The notes: a model not told the origin generated them from the letters alone. Shown: positions 25,827-34,748, numbered from the stretch's first letter. The stretch is DNA of 64,000 bases from Arcobacter iocasae (GCF_042214795.1 NZ_CP090177.1:682001-746000); one strand, 5' to 3'. Program-made: numbers and translations.

Positions 25827-27935
25827 TTAACCATTTCTCTTTTTAATAATTTCTTCAGAAACATTTTTAGGAACTTCTTGATAAGCATCAAAAAGCATAG
25901 AATATGTTGCTCTACCTTGAGACATAGATCTTAAGTCTGTAGAGTATCCGAACATTTCAGATAAAGGAATCATTGCAACAACAAGTTTTACACCAGCTCT
26001 ATCATCCATAGATTGAACTTGTCCTCTTCTTTTATTACAATCCCCAATAACATCTCCCATATAATCTTCAGGAGTTTCAATTTCAACTTTCATGATTGGT
26101 TCTAAGATGATAGCTTGTGCAGCTGCACTTCTACAACCTTGTTTGAAACCCATAGAAGCAGCTAATTTAAATGCTAATTCAGATGAATCCACATCATGGA
26201 AAGAACCGTCATAAAGAGTTACTTGAATATCAACCATTGGGTAACCAGCTAGGATACCACCTTGCATAGTTTCAATACAACCTTTTTCAACAGCTGGAAT
26301 ATATTCTTTAGGAATAGCTCCACCTTTGATTTCATTAACGAATACAAAGTTTTCTTCTCCACCAGCTGGAAGAGGAGTAATTGTCAAGTAAACATGACCA
26401 TATTGACCTTTACCACCAGATTGTTTTGCATATTTGTATTCTGATTTAACTTCATTTTTAATAGTTTCTCTATAAGCAACTTGAGGAGCACCAACTTCAG
26501 CTTCAACTTTAAATTCTCTTTTCATTCTATCTACAAGAATTTCAAGGTGTAATTCACCCATTCCTGAAATAATAGTTTGTCCAGATTCTTCATCAGTATT
26601 TACTCTAAATGATGGATCTTCTTCAGCAAGTTTACCTAAAGCAATACCCATTTTTTCTTGGTCAGCTTTAGTTTTTGGTTCAACTGCAACAGAGATAACT
26701 GGCTCTGGGAATTCCATTCTTTCTAAGATAACTGGATCTTTCTCACTAGCTAGTGTATCACCTGTAATTGTTGATTTAAGACCAACAACTGCACCGATTT
26801 CACCTGCATATAATTGAGAACACTCTTCTCTATTATTTGCATGCATTTTAAGTAATCTTCCGATTCTTTCTTTTTTCATTTTTGTAGAGTTCATTACATA
26901 TGTTCCAGATTCTAAAACACCTCTATAAACTCTTGCAAATGTTAATTGTCCAACAAATGGGTCAGTCATAATTTTAAATGCTAATGCTGCAACTTCACCT
27001 TCATCAGTAGAAGGAACGATAACAGCTTCACCATCTTGAGTTTCACCTCTAATATCAGCAACTTCTGTTGGAGCTGGTAAATACATAGCAACAGCGTCAA
27101 GTAAAGTTTGAACACCTTTGTTTTTAAATGCAGTACCACAAGTCATAGGAGTAATAGTCATATTTAAACAACCAGCTTTAATACCTCTTGTGATCTCTTC
27201 TTGAGTTAATTCTTCACCTTCAAGGTATTTTTCCATTAACTCTTCGATTTGTTCAGCAGCAGCCTCAACCATTCTTTCTCTATACTCTTGTGCTTGCTCT
27301 AATAAATTAGCAGGAATTTCTTCTACATGGTAGTGAGAACCCATAGCTGCATCTTCATCCCAAACGATAGCTTTCATTTGTACTAAATCAATAATACCTT
27401 TAAAATCTTCTTCAGCACCTATTGGTAACTGAATAGGAATAGCATTTGATTTTAATCTTTCATTAACTTGTTTTTCAACCATAAAGAAATCAGCACCAGT
27501 TCTATCCATTTTATTAACGAATATCATTCTTGGTACTTTATATTTATTTGCTTGTCTCCAAACAGTTTCAGATTGTGGTTGTACCCCACCAACTGAACAG
27601 AATACTGCAACAGCACCATCAAGAACCCTCATAGATCTCTCAACTTCAATTGTAAAGTCAACGTGACCTGGAGTGTCAATAATGTTTATTTGTAAATCAT
27701 CACTTGTAATTGGGTGTTTCCAGTGACAAGTAGTAGCAGCAGAAGTAATTGTAATACCTCTTTCTTGCTCTTGTTCCATCCAGTCCATTGTAGCAGCACC
27801 TTCATGTACTTCTCCAATTTTGTGTGATACACCTGTGTAAAATAAAATTCTTTCAGTAGTCGTTGTTTTCCCTGCATCAATATGAGCAGCGATACCAATG
27901 TTTCTAACTCTGTTAAGTGGTGTTGTTCTAGCCAT
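25827..27935 (-). CDS. fusA: elongation factor G
   Basis: The 702-residue translational GTPase drives ribosomal translocation. GTPase motifs are AHIDAGKTTTTERIL (G1), DTPGHVDF (G3) and VNKMDRTGADF (G4). The later domains include SGMGELHLEIL and the C-terminal GYSTDLRSMSQGRA. It is the last gene of the str operon, ten bases after rpsG, and ends in a strong terminator. No tuf gene follows. Confidence 0.98.
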   Translation of the reverse strand: MARTTPLNRVRNIGIAAHIDAGKTTTTERILFYTGVSHKIGEVHEGAATMDWMEQEQERGITITSAATTCHWKHPITSDDLQINIIDTPGHVDFTIEVERSMRVLDGAVAVFCSVGGVQPQSETVWRQANKYKVPRMIFVNKMDRTGADFFMVEKQVNERLKSNAIPIQLPIGAEEDFKGIIDLVQMKAIVWDEDAAMGSHYHVEEIPANLLEQAQEYRERMVEAAAEQIEELMEKYLEGEELTQEEITRGIKAGCLNMTITPMTCGTAFKNKGVQTLLDAVAMYLPAPTEVADIRGETQDGEAVIVPSTDEGEVAALAFKIMTDPFVGQLTFARVYRGVLESGTYVMNSTKMKKERIGRLLKMHANNREECSQLYAGEIGAVVGLKSTITGDTLASEKDPVILERMEFPEPVISVAVEPKTKADQEKMGIALGKLAEEDPSFRVNTDEESGQTIISGMGELHLEILVDRMKREFKVEAEVGAPQVAYRETIKNEVKSEYKYAKQSGGKGQYGHVYLTITPLPAGGEENFVFVNEIKGGAIPKEYIPAVEKGCIETMQGGILAGYPMVDIQVTLYDGSFHDVDSSELAFKLAASMGFKQGCRSAAAQAIILEPIMKVEIETPEDYMGDVIGDCNKRRGQVQSMDDRAGVKLVVAMIPLSEMFGYSTDLRSMSQGRATYSMLFDAYQEVPKNVSEEIIKKRNG

Positions 27936-27944
27936 TTATAATTC

Positions 27945-28412
27945 CTACCATCTATAATGTGCAAATGCTTTATTAGCTTCTGCCATTCTATGCATATCTT
28001 CTTTTTTCTTGAAAGCAGACCCTCTGTCGTTAGCAGCTTCGAATAATTCGTTAGCTAATCTTTCAACCATAGTTCTTTCATTTCTTTTTCTTGAAGCATC
28101 TACAAGCCATCTTAATGCTAAAGTTTGTCTTCTTACAGCTCTAACTTCAACAGGAACTTGATATGTAGCTCCACCAACTCTTCTAGATTTTACTTCTAAA
28201 AGTGGTTTAACATTTTCAATTGCTTTTTCAAATAATTCGATACCAGCTTCTTCACCTCTAGCATCTAAGTTTGCAATTGCACCATACATAATTTTTTCTG
28301 CAGCAGATTTTTTACCATCTAACATTACAGTGTTAACAAATTTTGTGATCACTTTACTATTGTAGATAGGATCTGCTAATACTTCTCTTACTGGAGCTTT
28401 TCTTCTTCTCAT
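27945..28412 (-). CDS. rpsG: 30S ribosomal protein S7
   Basis: The 155-residue protein starts MRRRKAPVREVLADPIYNS and includes GGATYQVPVEVR and RWLVDASRKR, which are S7 hallmarks. It binds 16S rRNA at the head of the small subunit. It sits between rpsL (16 bases upstream) and fusA (9 bases downstream). Confidence 0.98.
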   Translation of the reverse strand: MRRRKAPVREVLADPIYNSKVITKFVNTVMLDGKKSAAEKIMYGAIANLDARGEEAGIELFEKAIENVKPLLEVKSRRVGGATYQVPVEVRAVRRQTLALRWLVDASRKRNERTMVERLANELFEAANDRGSAFKKKEDMHRMAEANKAFAHYRW

Positions 28413-28428
28413 CTTATTATCCTTCTAC

Positions 28429-28812
28429 TTATTTCTTAGCCGCTTTAGGCTTCTTAGTACCGTATTTAGATCTTGCAACAGTTCTGTTTGCAACACCAGC
28501 AGTATCTAAAGCACCTCTAACGATGTGATATTTAACCCCAGGTAAATCCTTAACTCTTCCCCCTCTAACTAAAACGATAGAGTGTTCTTGTAAGTTGTGA
28601 CCTTCACCACCGATATATGAAATAACTTCATATCCTGTTGTTAATCTAACTTTTGCAACTTTTCTTAAAGCCGAGTTAGGTTTCTTTGGAGTTGTAGTAT
28701 ATACTCTTGTACATACTCCTCTTCTTTGTGGACATTTTTCAAGTGCTGGAGATTTTGATTTTTCAACCACTCTCTTTCGCTCTTTTCTAATCAATTGATT
28801 AATAGTAGGCAT
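28429..28812 (-). CDS. rpsL: 30S ribosomal protein S12
   Basis: The 127-residue protein has TTPKKPNSALRKVAKVRL and RGGRVKDLPGVKYHIVRG. The lysines where streptomycin-resistance mutations occur are the normal residues here. It is the first gene of the str operon; an extended -10 promoter lies about 30 bases upstream of the ATG. Confidence 0.98.
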   Translation of the reverse strand: MPTINQLIRKERKRVVEKSKSPALEKCPQRRGVCTRVYTTTPKKPNSALRKVAKVRLTTGYEVISYIGGEGHNLQEHSIVLVRGGRVKDLPGVKYHIVRGALDTAGVANRTVARSKYGTKKPKAAKK

Positions 28813-28842
28813 TTTTTCCCTTTATATAAATTGGTTTGAATA

Positions 28843-28851
28843 ATTATAGCA
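28843..28851 (-). promoter_or_regulatory. extended -10 promoter of the str operon
   Basis: The minus strand reads TGC-TATAAT. No good -35 hexamer is seen 17 bases upstream. The transcript would have a short leader before rpsL. Confidence 0.6.
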
Positions 28852-29038
28852 TTACCCAGGCTTCTCGATTGACTTGATATATACACCTGTATAATCAAAA
28901 CGATACTACCATTTTAGAGAAACTGTAGTTGTTTTCTAAAAAAGTTAGGGATTATACTTAAAATAAAATTAATTTAGGCTTAGTAAGTATATGTATATGT
29001 TTGTTGTATCTATTTTATGATTTCATTTTATTTATAAA

Positions 29039-29062
29039 ATAAGGCTAAAAAACTAGCCTTAT
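29039..29062 (-). terminator. rho-independent terminator after the chemoreceptor gene
   Basis: A 9-base perfect stem, ATAAGGCTA against TAGCCTTAT, with a 6-base loop starts two bases past the stop codon, and a T-rich run follows on the minus strand. Confidence 0.8.
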
Positions 29063-29064
29063 TC

Positions 29065-31188
29065 TTATGCTTTTCTAAATTTCTTTTTATTTACATTTTC
29101 AATAATGTCTTTAGCAATATTAGAAGTATCCATAGCAATTTGGTGAGTGTGGTTTGCAACATTTGCATTCTCTTGAGTTCTTGAATCAAGGCTAGCAACT
29201 GCATCATTGATTTGTTCAATTCCTTGTTTTTGCTCAGTTGAAGCAACTTCAACATGAGATATTAGTTGTGTAGTTTTATTTATATTTTCATTTAATTCTG
29301 CATATCCACTAATCATCTCATCTGCATTTTTCTTACCAGTATTTGCTTTTATTGTGGCATTTTCTACTAAACTTTTTATCTCTTTAGCAGCTTCTGCACT
29401 TCTTGAAGCTAAATTTCGCACTTCCGCAGCAACTACTGCGAAACCTTTCCCAGCTTCTCCTGCTGTTGCCGCTTCTACTGCTGCATTTAGTGATAAAATA
29501 TTTGTTTGGAAAGATATTTGATCAATTACTGTAATTGCATCTGCTATTGCACTTGTTTGTTCATTTATCTCATTCATAGATTCAACTGTTAGTTTTGCTA
29601 AAGCTTGTCCTGAGCTAATTGATTTAAGTAAATTATTTGAATAAACTGCCATTTGTGAAATATTTTGAGTATTTTCTACAATTGTTGAAGTAATCTCTTC
29701 AATTGAAGCAGAAGTCTCTTCTAACGATGCTGCTGTATCTGTTGATGATTTATTAAGTGTATTAACATTTTCTAAAAGTTGTTTTGCATTATTTTCTAAA
29801 GTTAACCCTAATTGGTAGTTCTCTTGTAACATTCCATTAATAATATCACATAACCCATTTAGACCTTTTGCAACTTCACCCGTAGCATTATCTATATTTT
29901 TCTCAAAATCAAGTTTTGAGTAGTTTTTAAGTGCAGCTAAAATTGTATTGATATTATTATTTACATTTTTAGCATTTGCTTTTATCATATCATTTAGAAT
30001 ATCTTTTAATTCATTTAATGATTCTTTTGAAGAGGTTTTTTCTACTTGAACATCTAGATTTCCATTTTTGATTTTAGTAACTACTTCTTTTACATTTTCA
30101 ATTAGCAATCTGTCTTTATCAATCCCCTCTTTTACAAAGACTATTTCTTCATCAATTTTTCTTGCCATATTCCCAAATTCATCATTTGTATGAATATTTA
30201 GAGGTTCAACTGTATTTTTTGCACCTTTTAAGTATTCAAAGAAGTGATTTAATCCTGATTCAAGAGTATTTATAGGATTTAATAGTTTTTTTAGTAAGAA
30301 ATATAAAAGTAATAAAATTATGATTAATAATCCCACATAAATAGCTATTTGTTCTAAGATATGTCTATTTATTTCTTTGTATACACCCTCTTTACCTAAT
30401 TCAACAACCAAATACCAAGAAGGAATAGAAACTTTACTATAAGCTACAAGTTTTTTAACTCCATTTTCAGTAGCTTCTGCAAATTTATTATCTTCATCTG
30501 ATTTGATACTTTTAAATAATTGACTCTCTTTCTTTAGAAGATTTTTATCTTTGTGAATTATTATATTCCCATCACTTGATAAAAGATAAGCAAACCCATC
30601 TTCTCCTAGTTTTAAATTTAATATCTCATTTACAACAGTGTCTAAAAATATATTTGCCCCAACAACACCTATAAATTTCCCATCTTTAACATATGGTGAA
30701 AAAACTGTAATAACTAATCTTTTAGTAGTATTATCAACAAAAGGTTCTGTTACACCTGAACTTTGTATTTTGATAGCTTTTTTATACCATGGTCTAATTC
30801 GAGCATCATAATTCATAGTTGCTATACTTTTCAAGTCACCATTAAACTTGATTAAGTCACCACTATCTTCCAAGCCTAAATACATACTTGCAAAATCACC
30901 TGCTTTTTTACCAAGCATAAGTTGATTTATTAAAACTTTATTATCTATAGTAAGATTTTCATTTTCTATCATATTAGCAACAGAGTTTACTACAGTAATT
31001 TTTGATTGAAGATAGTCATTAATAAACTTAGCTGTTTGCTTAGATAAAGCGGATTCATCTTTTTTTACTAATGAAGATTCAGTTTGATACTTACTTGAAG
31101 CATCTTTGTATCCAAGTATAAGAAATGAGCAAGAGATACTTATAAATAGCAATACAAGAAGTTTTGATTTTATACTAGAAATATTCAT
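29065..31188 (-). CDS. methyl-accepting chemotaxis protein with Cache sensor
   Basis: The 707-residue receptor has a membrane helix near the N-terminus (about 8-25), a large periplasmic domain of double-Cache type (about 35-270; YDARIRPWYKKA and GVVGANIFLDTVV are typical), a second helix at about 275-300, and a long cytoplasmic signalling coil whose hairpin tip reads GEAGKGFAVVAAEVRNLA at about 575-592. It would bind a small ligand and control CheA. The start is set at 31188: AAGGAA lies just upstream, and the earlier candidate at 31233 lies upstream of the promoter's -10 box. The ligand cannot be predicted. Confidence 0.92.
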   Translation of the reverse strand: MNISSIKSKLLVLLFISISCSFLILGYKDASSKYQTESSLVKKDESALSKQTAKFINDYLQSKITVVNSVANMIENENLTIDNKVLINQLMLGKKAGDFASMYLGLEDSGDLIKFNGDLKSIATMNYDARIRPWYKKAIKIQSSGVTEPFVDNTTKRLVITVFSPYVKDGKFIGVVGANIFLDTVVNEILNLKLGEDGFAYLLSSDGNIIIHKDKNLLKKESQLFKSIKSDEDNKFAEATENGVKKLVAYSKVSIPSWYLVVELGKEGVYKEINRHILEQIAIYVGLLIIILLLLYFLLKKLLNPINTLESGLNHFFEYLKGAKNTVEPLNIHTNDEFGNMARKIDEEIVFVKEGIDKDRLLIENVKEVVTKIKNGNLDVQVEKTSSKESLNELKDILNDMIKANAKNVNNNINTILAALKNYSKLDFEKNIDNATGEVAKGLNGLCDIINGMLQENYQLGLTLENNAKQLLENVNTLNKSSTDTAASLEETSASIEEITSTIVENTQNISQMAVYSNNLLKSISSGQALAKLTVESMNEINEQTSAIADAITVIDQISFQTNILSLNAAVEAATAGEAGKGFAVVAAEVRNLASRSAEAAKEIKSLVENATIKANTGKKNADEMISGYAELNENINKTTQLISHVEVASTEQKQGIEQINDAVASLDSRTQENANVANHTHQIAMDTSNIAKDIIENVNKKKFRKA

Positions 31189-31218
31189 TTTTTTCCTTCG
31201 GAAATATGTTTTGTAACA

Positions 31219-31224
31219 ATTATA
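31219..31224 (-). promoter_or_regulatory. -10 box of the chemoreceptor gene
   Basis: TATAAT on the minus strand places the transcript start about 25 bases before the ATG at 31188, which supports that start codon. Confidence 0.5.
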
Positions 31225-31333
31225 CCTTAGCAATGTGTCATTACTGTGATAAATTTATATTAATTTTATCTTTGATAAAAGACTAAGGCATAAAACACTA
31301 AAATTCAAAAAAATCAAAATAAAGATACTTTTT

Positions 31334-32494
31334 ATGACAAAACAATTATTACCCCTAGCTCTAGGTGGTCTTGCTATTGGTACGACTGAATTCGCTATTA
31401 TGGGTCTACTGCCAGATGTCGCAAATGACTTAAATATAAGTATTCCAGTTGCTGGACACTTAATCTCTACTTATGCTTTAGGAGTAGTTATTGGAGCACC
31501 TATTTTGGTTGCTTTAAGTGCCAAGTTTCCTGCTAAAAACATCCTAATAGCTTTTATGGTTCTATTTACATTTTTCAACTTTTTATCTGCTATCGCACCT
31601 AATTATTCTACTCTTTTGATATCTAGATTTTTTAGTGGATTACCCCATGGTGCTTTTTTTGGTGTGGGAACAGTGGTTGCGGCAAAACTTGCCCAAAAGG
31701 GCAAGTCAGCACAAGCAATTGCCGTGATGTTTACAGGACTTACTATTGCAAATGTTGCTATGGTTCCACTTACCACATATCTAGGTCATACCTTTTCTTG
31801 GAGATTTGCTTTTGCTATAGTTTCACTAATTGGATTAATAACAATATTCTCTTTATACAAAAATCTTCCAAAACAAAAAGAGATAAAAACTATCACATTA
31901 AAAGATGAATTACAATTTTTTAAGACTATCAAAGCTTGGCACATATTAGCTATCGTAGCAACTGGATTTGGTGGATTGTTTGCATGGATTAGTTATATTG
32001 CTCCATTATTAATAAATGTTACAAATTTCGAAGAAAGTAGTGTCTCATACATGATGATTATCGCTGGTCTTGGAATGTTAGTTGGAAATATAGTTGGTGG
32101 ATATTTAGCAGATAAAAGAAACCCTATAAAAGTAGCAATCTTCCTTTTATCGATGATGGTTTTATGTTTAGTATTAGTATTTTTCCTATCAGAATATAAA
32201 TTTGCAACTGTTATTCTTACATTTTTATGTGGTGCCTTCGCCATGTCTATTGGGGCACCTATTAATATCATCATGTTAGACAGCGCAAAACACTCTGCAA
32301 TGCTTGGAGCTGCATTTTTACAAGCTGCTTTTAATGTGGCTAATTCTTTAGGTGCATTTTTAGGTGGTATTCCTTTATTTATGGGATTAAATTACAATTA
32401 CCCAGCACTAAGTGGTGCATTTATGGCTTTACTAGGAGTTGGACTATGTTTATATTTCCTAAAAAAATATAAATTTGAGGATAAGTTAGCATGA
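31334..32494 (+). CDS. MFS efflux transporter (DHA1, AraJ/YdhP-like)
   Basis: The 386-residue protein is almost entirely hydrophobic, with about 12 predicted membrane helices. It starts LALGGLAIGTTEFAIMGLLP, a strong signature of the AraJ/YdhP/SotB branch of drug/sugar:H+ antiporters, and the loop GYLADKRNP matches the MFS motif between helices in the second half. It probably exports a small molecule from the cytoplasm. The last four bases overlap the hydrolase gene, so the two form an operon. The substrate is unknown. Confidence 0.85.
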   Translation: MTKQLLPLALGGLAIGTTEFAIMGLLPDVANDLNISIPVAGHLISTYALGVVIGAPILVALSAKFPAKNILIAFMVLFTFFNFLSAIAPNYSTLLISRFFSGLPHGAFFGVGTVVAAKLAQKGKSAQAIAVMFTGLTIANVAMVPLTTYLGHTFSWRFAFAIVSLIGLITIFSLYKNLPKQKEIKTITLKDELQFFKTIKAWHILAIVATGFGGLFAWISYIAPLLINVTNFEESSVSYMMIIAGLGMLVGNIVGGYLADKRNPIKVAIFLLSMMVLCLVLVFFLSEYKFATVILTFLCGAFAMSIGAPINIIMLDSAKHSAMLGAAFLQAAFNVANSLGAFLGGIPLFMGLNYNYPALSGAFMALLGVGLCLYFLKKYKFEDKLA

Positions 32495-33246
32495 CAATAC
32501 TTGGGCATAAAATTGTAGGCAATGGTAAAAAAAATATCTTAGTTTTACATGAACTCATGGGAGATCACACAAACTTTGATCCAATACTACCTTATATAGA
32601 TACTACAAACTTCACATACATATTTGTAGACCACAGAGGTTATGGTTTGTCAAAAGATATCCAAGGAGAATACACTTGCGAAGAAGCAGCAAATGATATA
32701 AAAAACCTAATCACAAAACTAAATCTAAAAGAAGTAAATCTTCTAGCCCACTCAATGTCCACAATGATAGCCCAAAAAGTAGCCTTAATAGATGATAGAG
32801 TCAAACAACTAATTCTAATCACCCCAATCTCAGCATCTGGCATAAAAATGAAACCCCAAGCGCAAGATAAACTAATCGCTAGTATGAAAAAAAATGAAAA
32901 CTTTATTGAATATGTAGTTGAAAGTGCAAGTAATAGATACAATCAACCATGGAAAGATTATAGAGTCAAAATGGGATATGAAGCTTCAACTTTAGAAGCT
33001 AGAACTGGTTATATGACTATGTATCTTACAACTGATTTTATAGATGAAGTGAAAGATATAACTATACCAATAAAAATAATGGTAGGTCATCATGATTTAC
33101 CTGCTTTTCATAAAAACAATGTGAGAAAGCAGTTTGAGGGGTATTATAATGATTTTGAGATAATAGAGTGCATGGAAGCAGGACACTATCCTATGATAGA
33201 GTGTCCTGTTTATTTCTCAACTGAAATAGAGAGGTTTTGTAAATAG
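32491..33246 (+). CDS. alpha/beta hydrolase fold protein
   Basis: The 251-residue protein has a core typical of the fold: LHELMGDHTNF (oxyanion region), FVDHRGYGLS, the nucleophile elbow LLAHSMSTMIA, an acid in VGHHDLPAF and a histidine in EAGHYPMIE. The elbow is A-H-S-M-S instead of the usual GxSxG; the serine is kept. It overlaps the MFS gene by 4 bases, suggesting a detoxification or export pair. The specific substrate is unknown. The inserted repeat and IS element begin five bases after its stop. Confidence 0.8.
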   Translation: MTILGHKIVGNGKKNILVLHELMGDHTNFDPILPYIDTTNFTYIFVDHRGYGLSKDIQGEYTCEEAANDIKNLITKLNLKEVNLLAHSMSTMIAQKVALIDDRVKQLILITPISASGIKMKPQAQDKLIASMKKNENFIEYVVESASNRYNQPWKDYRVKMGYEASTLEARTGYMTMYLTTDFIDEVKDITIPIKIMVGHHDLPAFHKNNVRKQFEGYYNDFEIIECMEAGHYPMIECPVYFSTEIERFCK

Positions 33247-33251
33247 GTTTG

Positions 33252-33323
33252 CTCTTGAAGAGGTAAACCTCTCCGCTTTCTTACTTTTGTATTGACGAAA
33301 AGTAAGCAAAAGCAACTACGGCT
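33252..33323 (+). repeat. structured intergenic repeat, copy 1, left part
   Basis: The stretch starts CTCTTGAAGAGG and matches the reverse complement of 35021-35092 with small indels. It contains a hairpin, CTTACTTTT against AAAAGTAAG. The IS110 element interrupts the repeat right after AACTACGG. Confidence 0.8.
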
Positions 33324-33325
33324 CG

Positions 33326-33331
33326 TATAAT
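33326..33331 (+). promoter_or_regulatory. -10 box at IS110 left end, completed on circularisation
   Basis: TATAAT sits at the very left end of the element. If the ends join as a circle with one CT, TTGGTT at 34578-34583 falls exactly 17 bases upstream. In the integrated form the -35 position reads TAAGCA, a poor match. Confidence 0.6.
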
Positions 33332-33337
33332 AAAATT

Positions 33338-33540
33338 AATGGAGATATAGATAATATATTTTCATGGAGTTTGTTAAATGATATATCGAACTACGGCGAA
33401 AGAGATTAAAAAATAATCATCTTGATTTGAAGTCAGATAGTCATATTAAAAGTTTGAGTGGCAACAAGAACAGTAATAATCTAGTTCGAATTTACGAGTC
33501 CGAAATATGTATGACAAATCAGGTAGGAGAAATCCTACCC
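33338..33540 (+). ncRNA. candidate bridge RNA of the IS110 element
   Basis: The region is non-coding, lies upstream of the recombinase and carries four short matches in the order expected of a bridge RNA. 33389-33397 AACTACGGC equals the left flank at 33314-33322. 33426-33432 TTTGAAG pairs with the right flank 34597-34603 (six pairs plus one G-U). 33458-33465 GTGGCAAC equals the right element end at 34590-34597. 33493-33498 TACGAG pairs with the left element end 33322-33327. The limits given are approximate: the 5' end is set from the -10 box at 33326-33331 and the 3' end from a hairpin at 33522-33539. The RNA itself is inferred. Confidence 0.7.
33522..33539 (+). other. perfect hairpin with GAAA tetraloop before the recombinase gene
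   Basis: GGTAGGA-GAAA-TCCTACC forms a 7-base perfect stem with a GNRA-type loop, 38 bases before the recombinase ATG. It could end the bridge RNA or limit readthrough into the gene. Confidence 0.65.
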
Positions 33541-33576
33541 TAACGAACTCTTTATTCTAAAATAAAGGTTCCAGAT

Positions 33577-34560
33577 ATGTATTCTATCGGATTAGATATT
33601 AGTAAGTCAACAATCAATGTGTATGTTCCATATAATGATTTAGATTTGGTTATTGAGAATAATATAAAATCATTAAAAAGTTTGTATTCTAAGTTAAAGA
33701 AACAATATAAAAAAGATATCGATAAATTAGTATTTGTTTATGAACCAACAGGGAATTATTCTTCTGTTATAAAAAAGTTTGCAGCAAATAAAAATATTAA
33801 ATGCTTTATTGTAAATCCTAAACAAAGTTCAAATTTTAGTAAAGCAATAGGACAAAGAAATAAGAATGATGTAAATGATGCCCGAATGTTATCTCAAATG
33901 ATAGTAACTGCCTCAAAAGAACAAATTAAAGTACCAGTAATAAGACAAGAAATAGAAGAGATAAAAGAGTTAATAACTTACTATCAATTTTTAATTAAAC
34001 AAAAATCACAAAATAAAAATCATTTGGAATCTTTAATTGCAAAAGATGGTATAAGTAAATTAATACAAAGAATAAAAAAAGAGATAAAGCTTTTAGAACA
34101 AAAAGAAAAAGAGATACTGCTTGAAATAAAAAAAGTAATAGCAAAAGATGAAAAACTTCAAGAAGCATTTATTAATATACAAAGTATAAAAAGTGTAGGA
34201 GAAGTATCAGCAATAGTATTATTGCATCATTTTATACAATATTCTAATGCAAACCAAAAAGAGATAATATCCCTAGCAGGATTAGATCCAATAGAAAAAA
34301 CATCTGGAACATCAATAAAAGGTAAAACAAGAATATCAAAAGCTGGTTCAAAACTATGTAGAAGTGTATTATTTATGGCAAGTCTAAATGCAACACAATA
34401 TAATGAAGAATTAAAAAGGTTTTATAATAGATTAAAAGAGAATGGTAAACATACCACTGTAGCACAAATAGCAGTTATGAGAAAAATAGTAGTAATCGCA
34501 CATAGTATTTATAAAAATAACGAAAAATATGATGAAGAAAGATATAAAAGATATTTATGA
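33577..34560 (+). CDS. IS110-family DEDD recombinase (transposase)
   Basis: The 327-residue protein has the two-part plan of the family. The RuvC-like N-terminal domain carries Asp7 (GLDISK), Glu56 (VYEPTGNY), Asp98 and Asp101 (NDVNDARML). A coiled linker spans about 120-195. The C-terminal transposase_20 domain has ISLAGLDPIE and the likely catalytic Ser243 in EKTSGTSIKG, then GSKLCRSVLFMASL. AAAGG lies eight bases before the ATG. The protein is full length. It would cut and rejoin DNA at CT cores chosen by the bridge RNA. Confidence 0.95.
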   Translation: MYSIGLDISKSTINVYVPYNDLDLVIENNIKSLKSLYSKLKKQYKKDIDKLVFVYEPTGNYSSVIKKFAANKNIKCFIVNPKQSSNFSKAIGQRNKNDVNDARMLSQMIVTASKEQIKVPVIRQEIEEIKELITYYQFLIKQKSQNKNHLESLIAKDGISKLIQRIKKEIKLLEQKEKEILLEIKKVIAKDEKLQEAFINIQSIKSVGEVSAIVLLHHFIQYSNANQKEIISLAGLDPIEKTSGTSIKGKTRISKAGSKLCRSVLFMASLNATQYNEELKRFYNRLKENGKHTTVAQIAVMRKIVVIAHSIYKNNEKYDEERYKRYL

Positions 34561-34598
34561 AAATTCTAATATTTTTATTGGTTTTTAAGGTGGCAACT

Positions 34599-34748
34599 TC
34601 GAAGCCAAAGGTTCCCTCACTTATTATTTTTATCTTTTCTGATTGGTAAAACTCGCTTATTAAAACTTGCGTTTAGCAACTTTTAAACACTCAGACAGTT
34701 ACCAATCTTGTTTAGAAAAGAGAAAGATAACCGTTCGGCTTCTGTAGA
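34599..34748 (+). repeat. structured intergenic repeat, copy 1, right part
   Basis: It continues copy 1 beyond the IS element, with TCGAAGCCAAAGGTTCCCTC near its start and AAAAGAGAAAGATAACCG later. It aligns with the reverse complement of about 34875-35020. The arms ATCTTTTCT and AGAAAAGAG can pair across about 80 bases. The stretch from 34749 to 34874 between the two copies holds nothing I can identify. Confidence 0.75.

Larger units (their letters stand above)
33322..34598 (+). mobile_element. IS110-family insertion element (about 1,275 bp)
   Basis: The ends are inferred from the interrupted repeat. The left flank AACTACGG joins the element at CT (33322-33323) and the right end GGTGGCAA joins the flank at CT (34597-34598). 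Removing one CT and the interior restores AACTACGGCTTCGAAGCC, which aligns with the second, uninterrupted repeat copy. There are no terminal inverted repeats of its own, as expected for IS110. It carries one recombinase gene and about 250 bases of non-coding left end with a candidate bridge RNA. Left-end placement suggests the IS110 rather than the IS1111 group. No frameshift or stop breaks the gene, so it may be active. Confidence 0.85.

Noticed and set aside
28870..28898. Plus-strand promoter TTGACT...TATAAT
   Set aside because: The spacing is only 15 bases and nothing downstream on the plus strand could be expressed from it before the convergent chemoreceptor gene.
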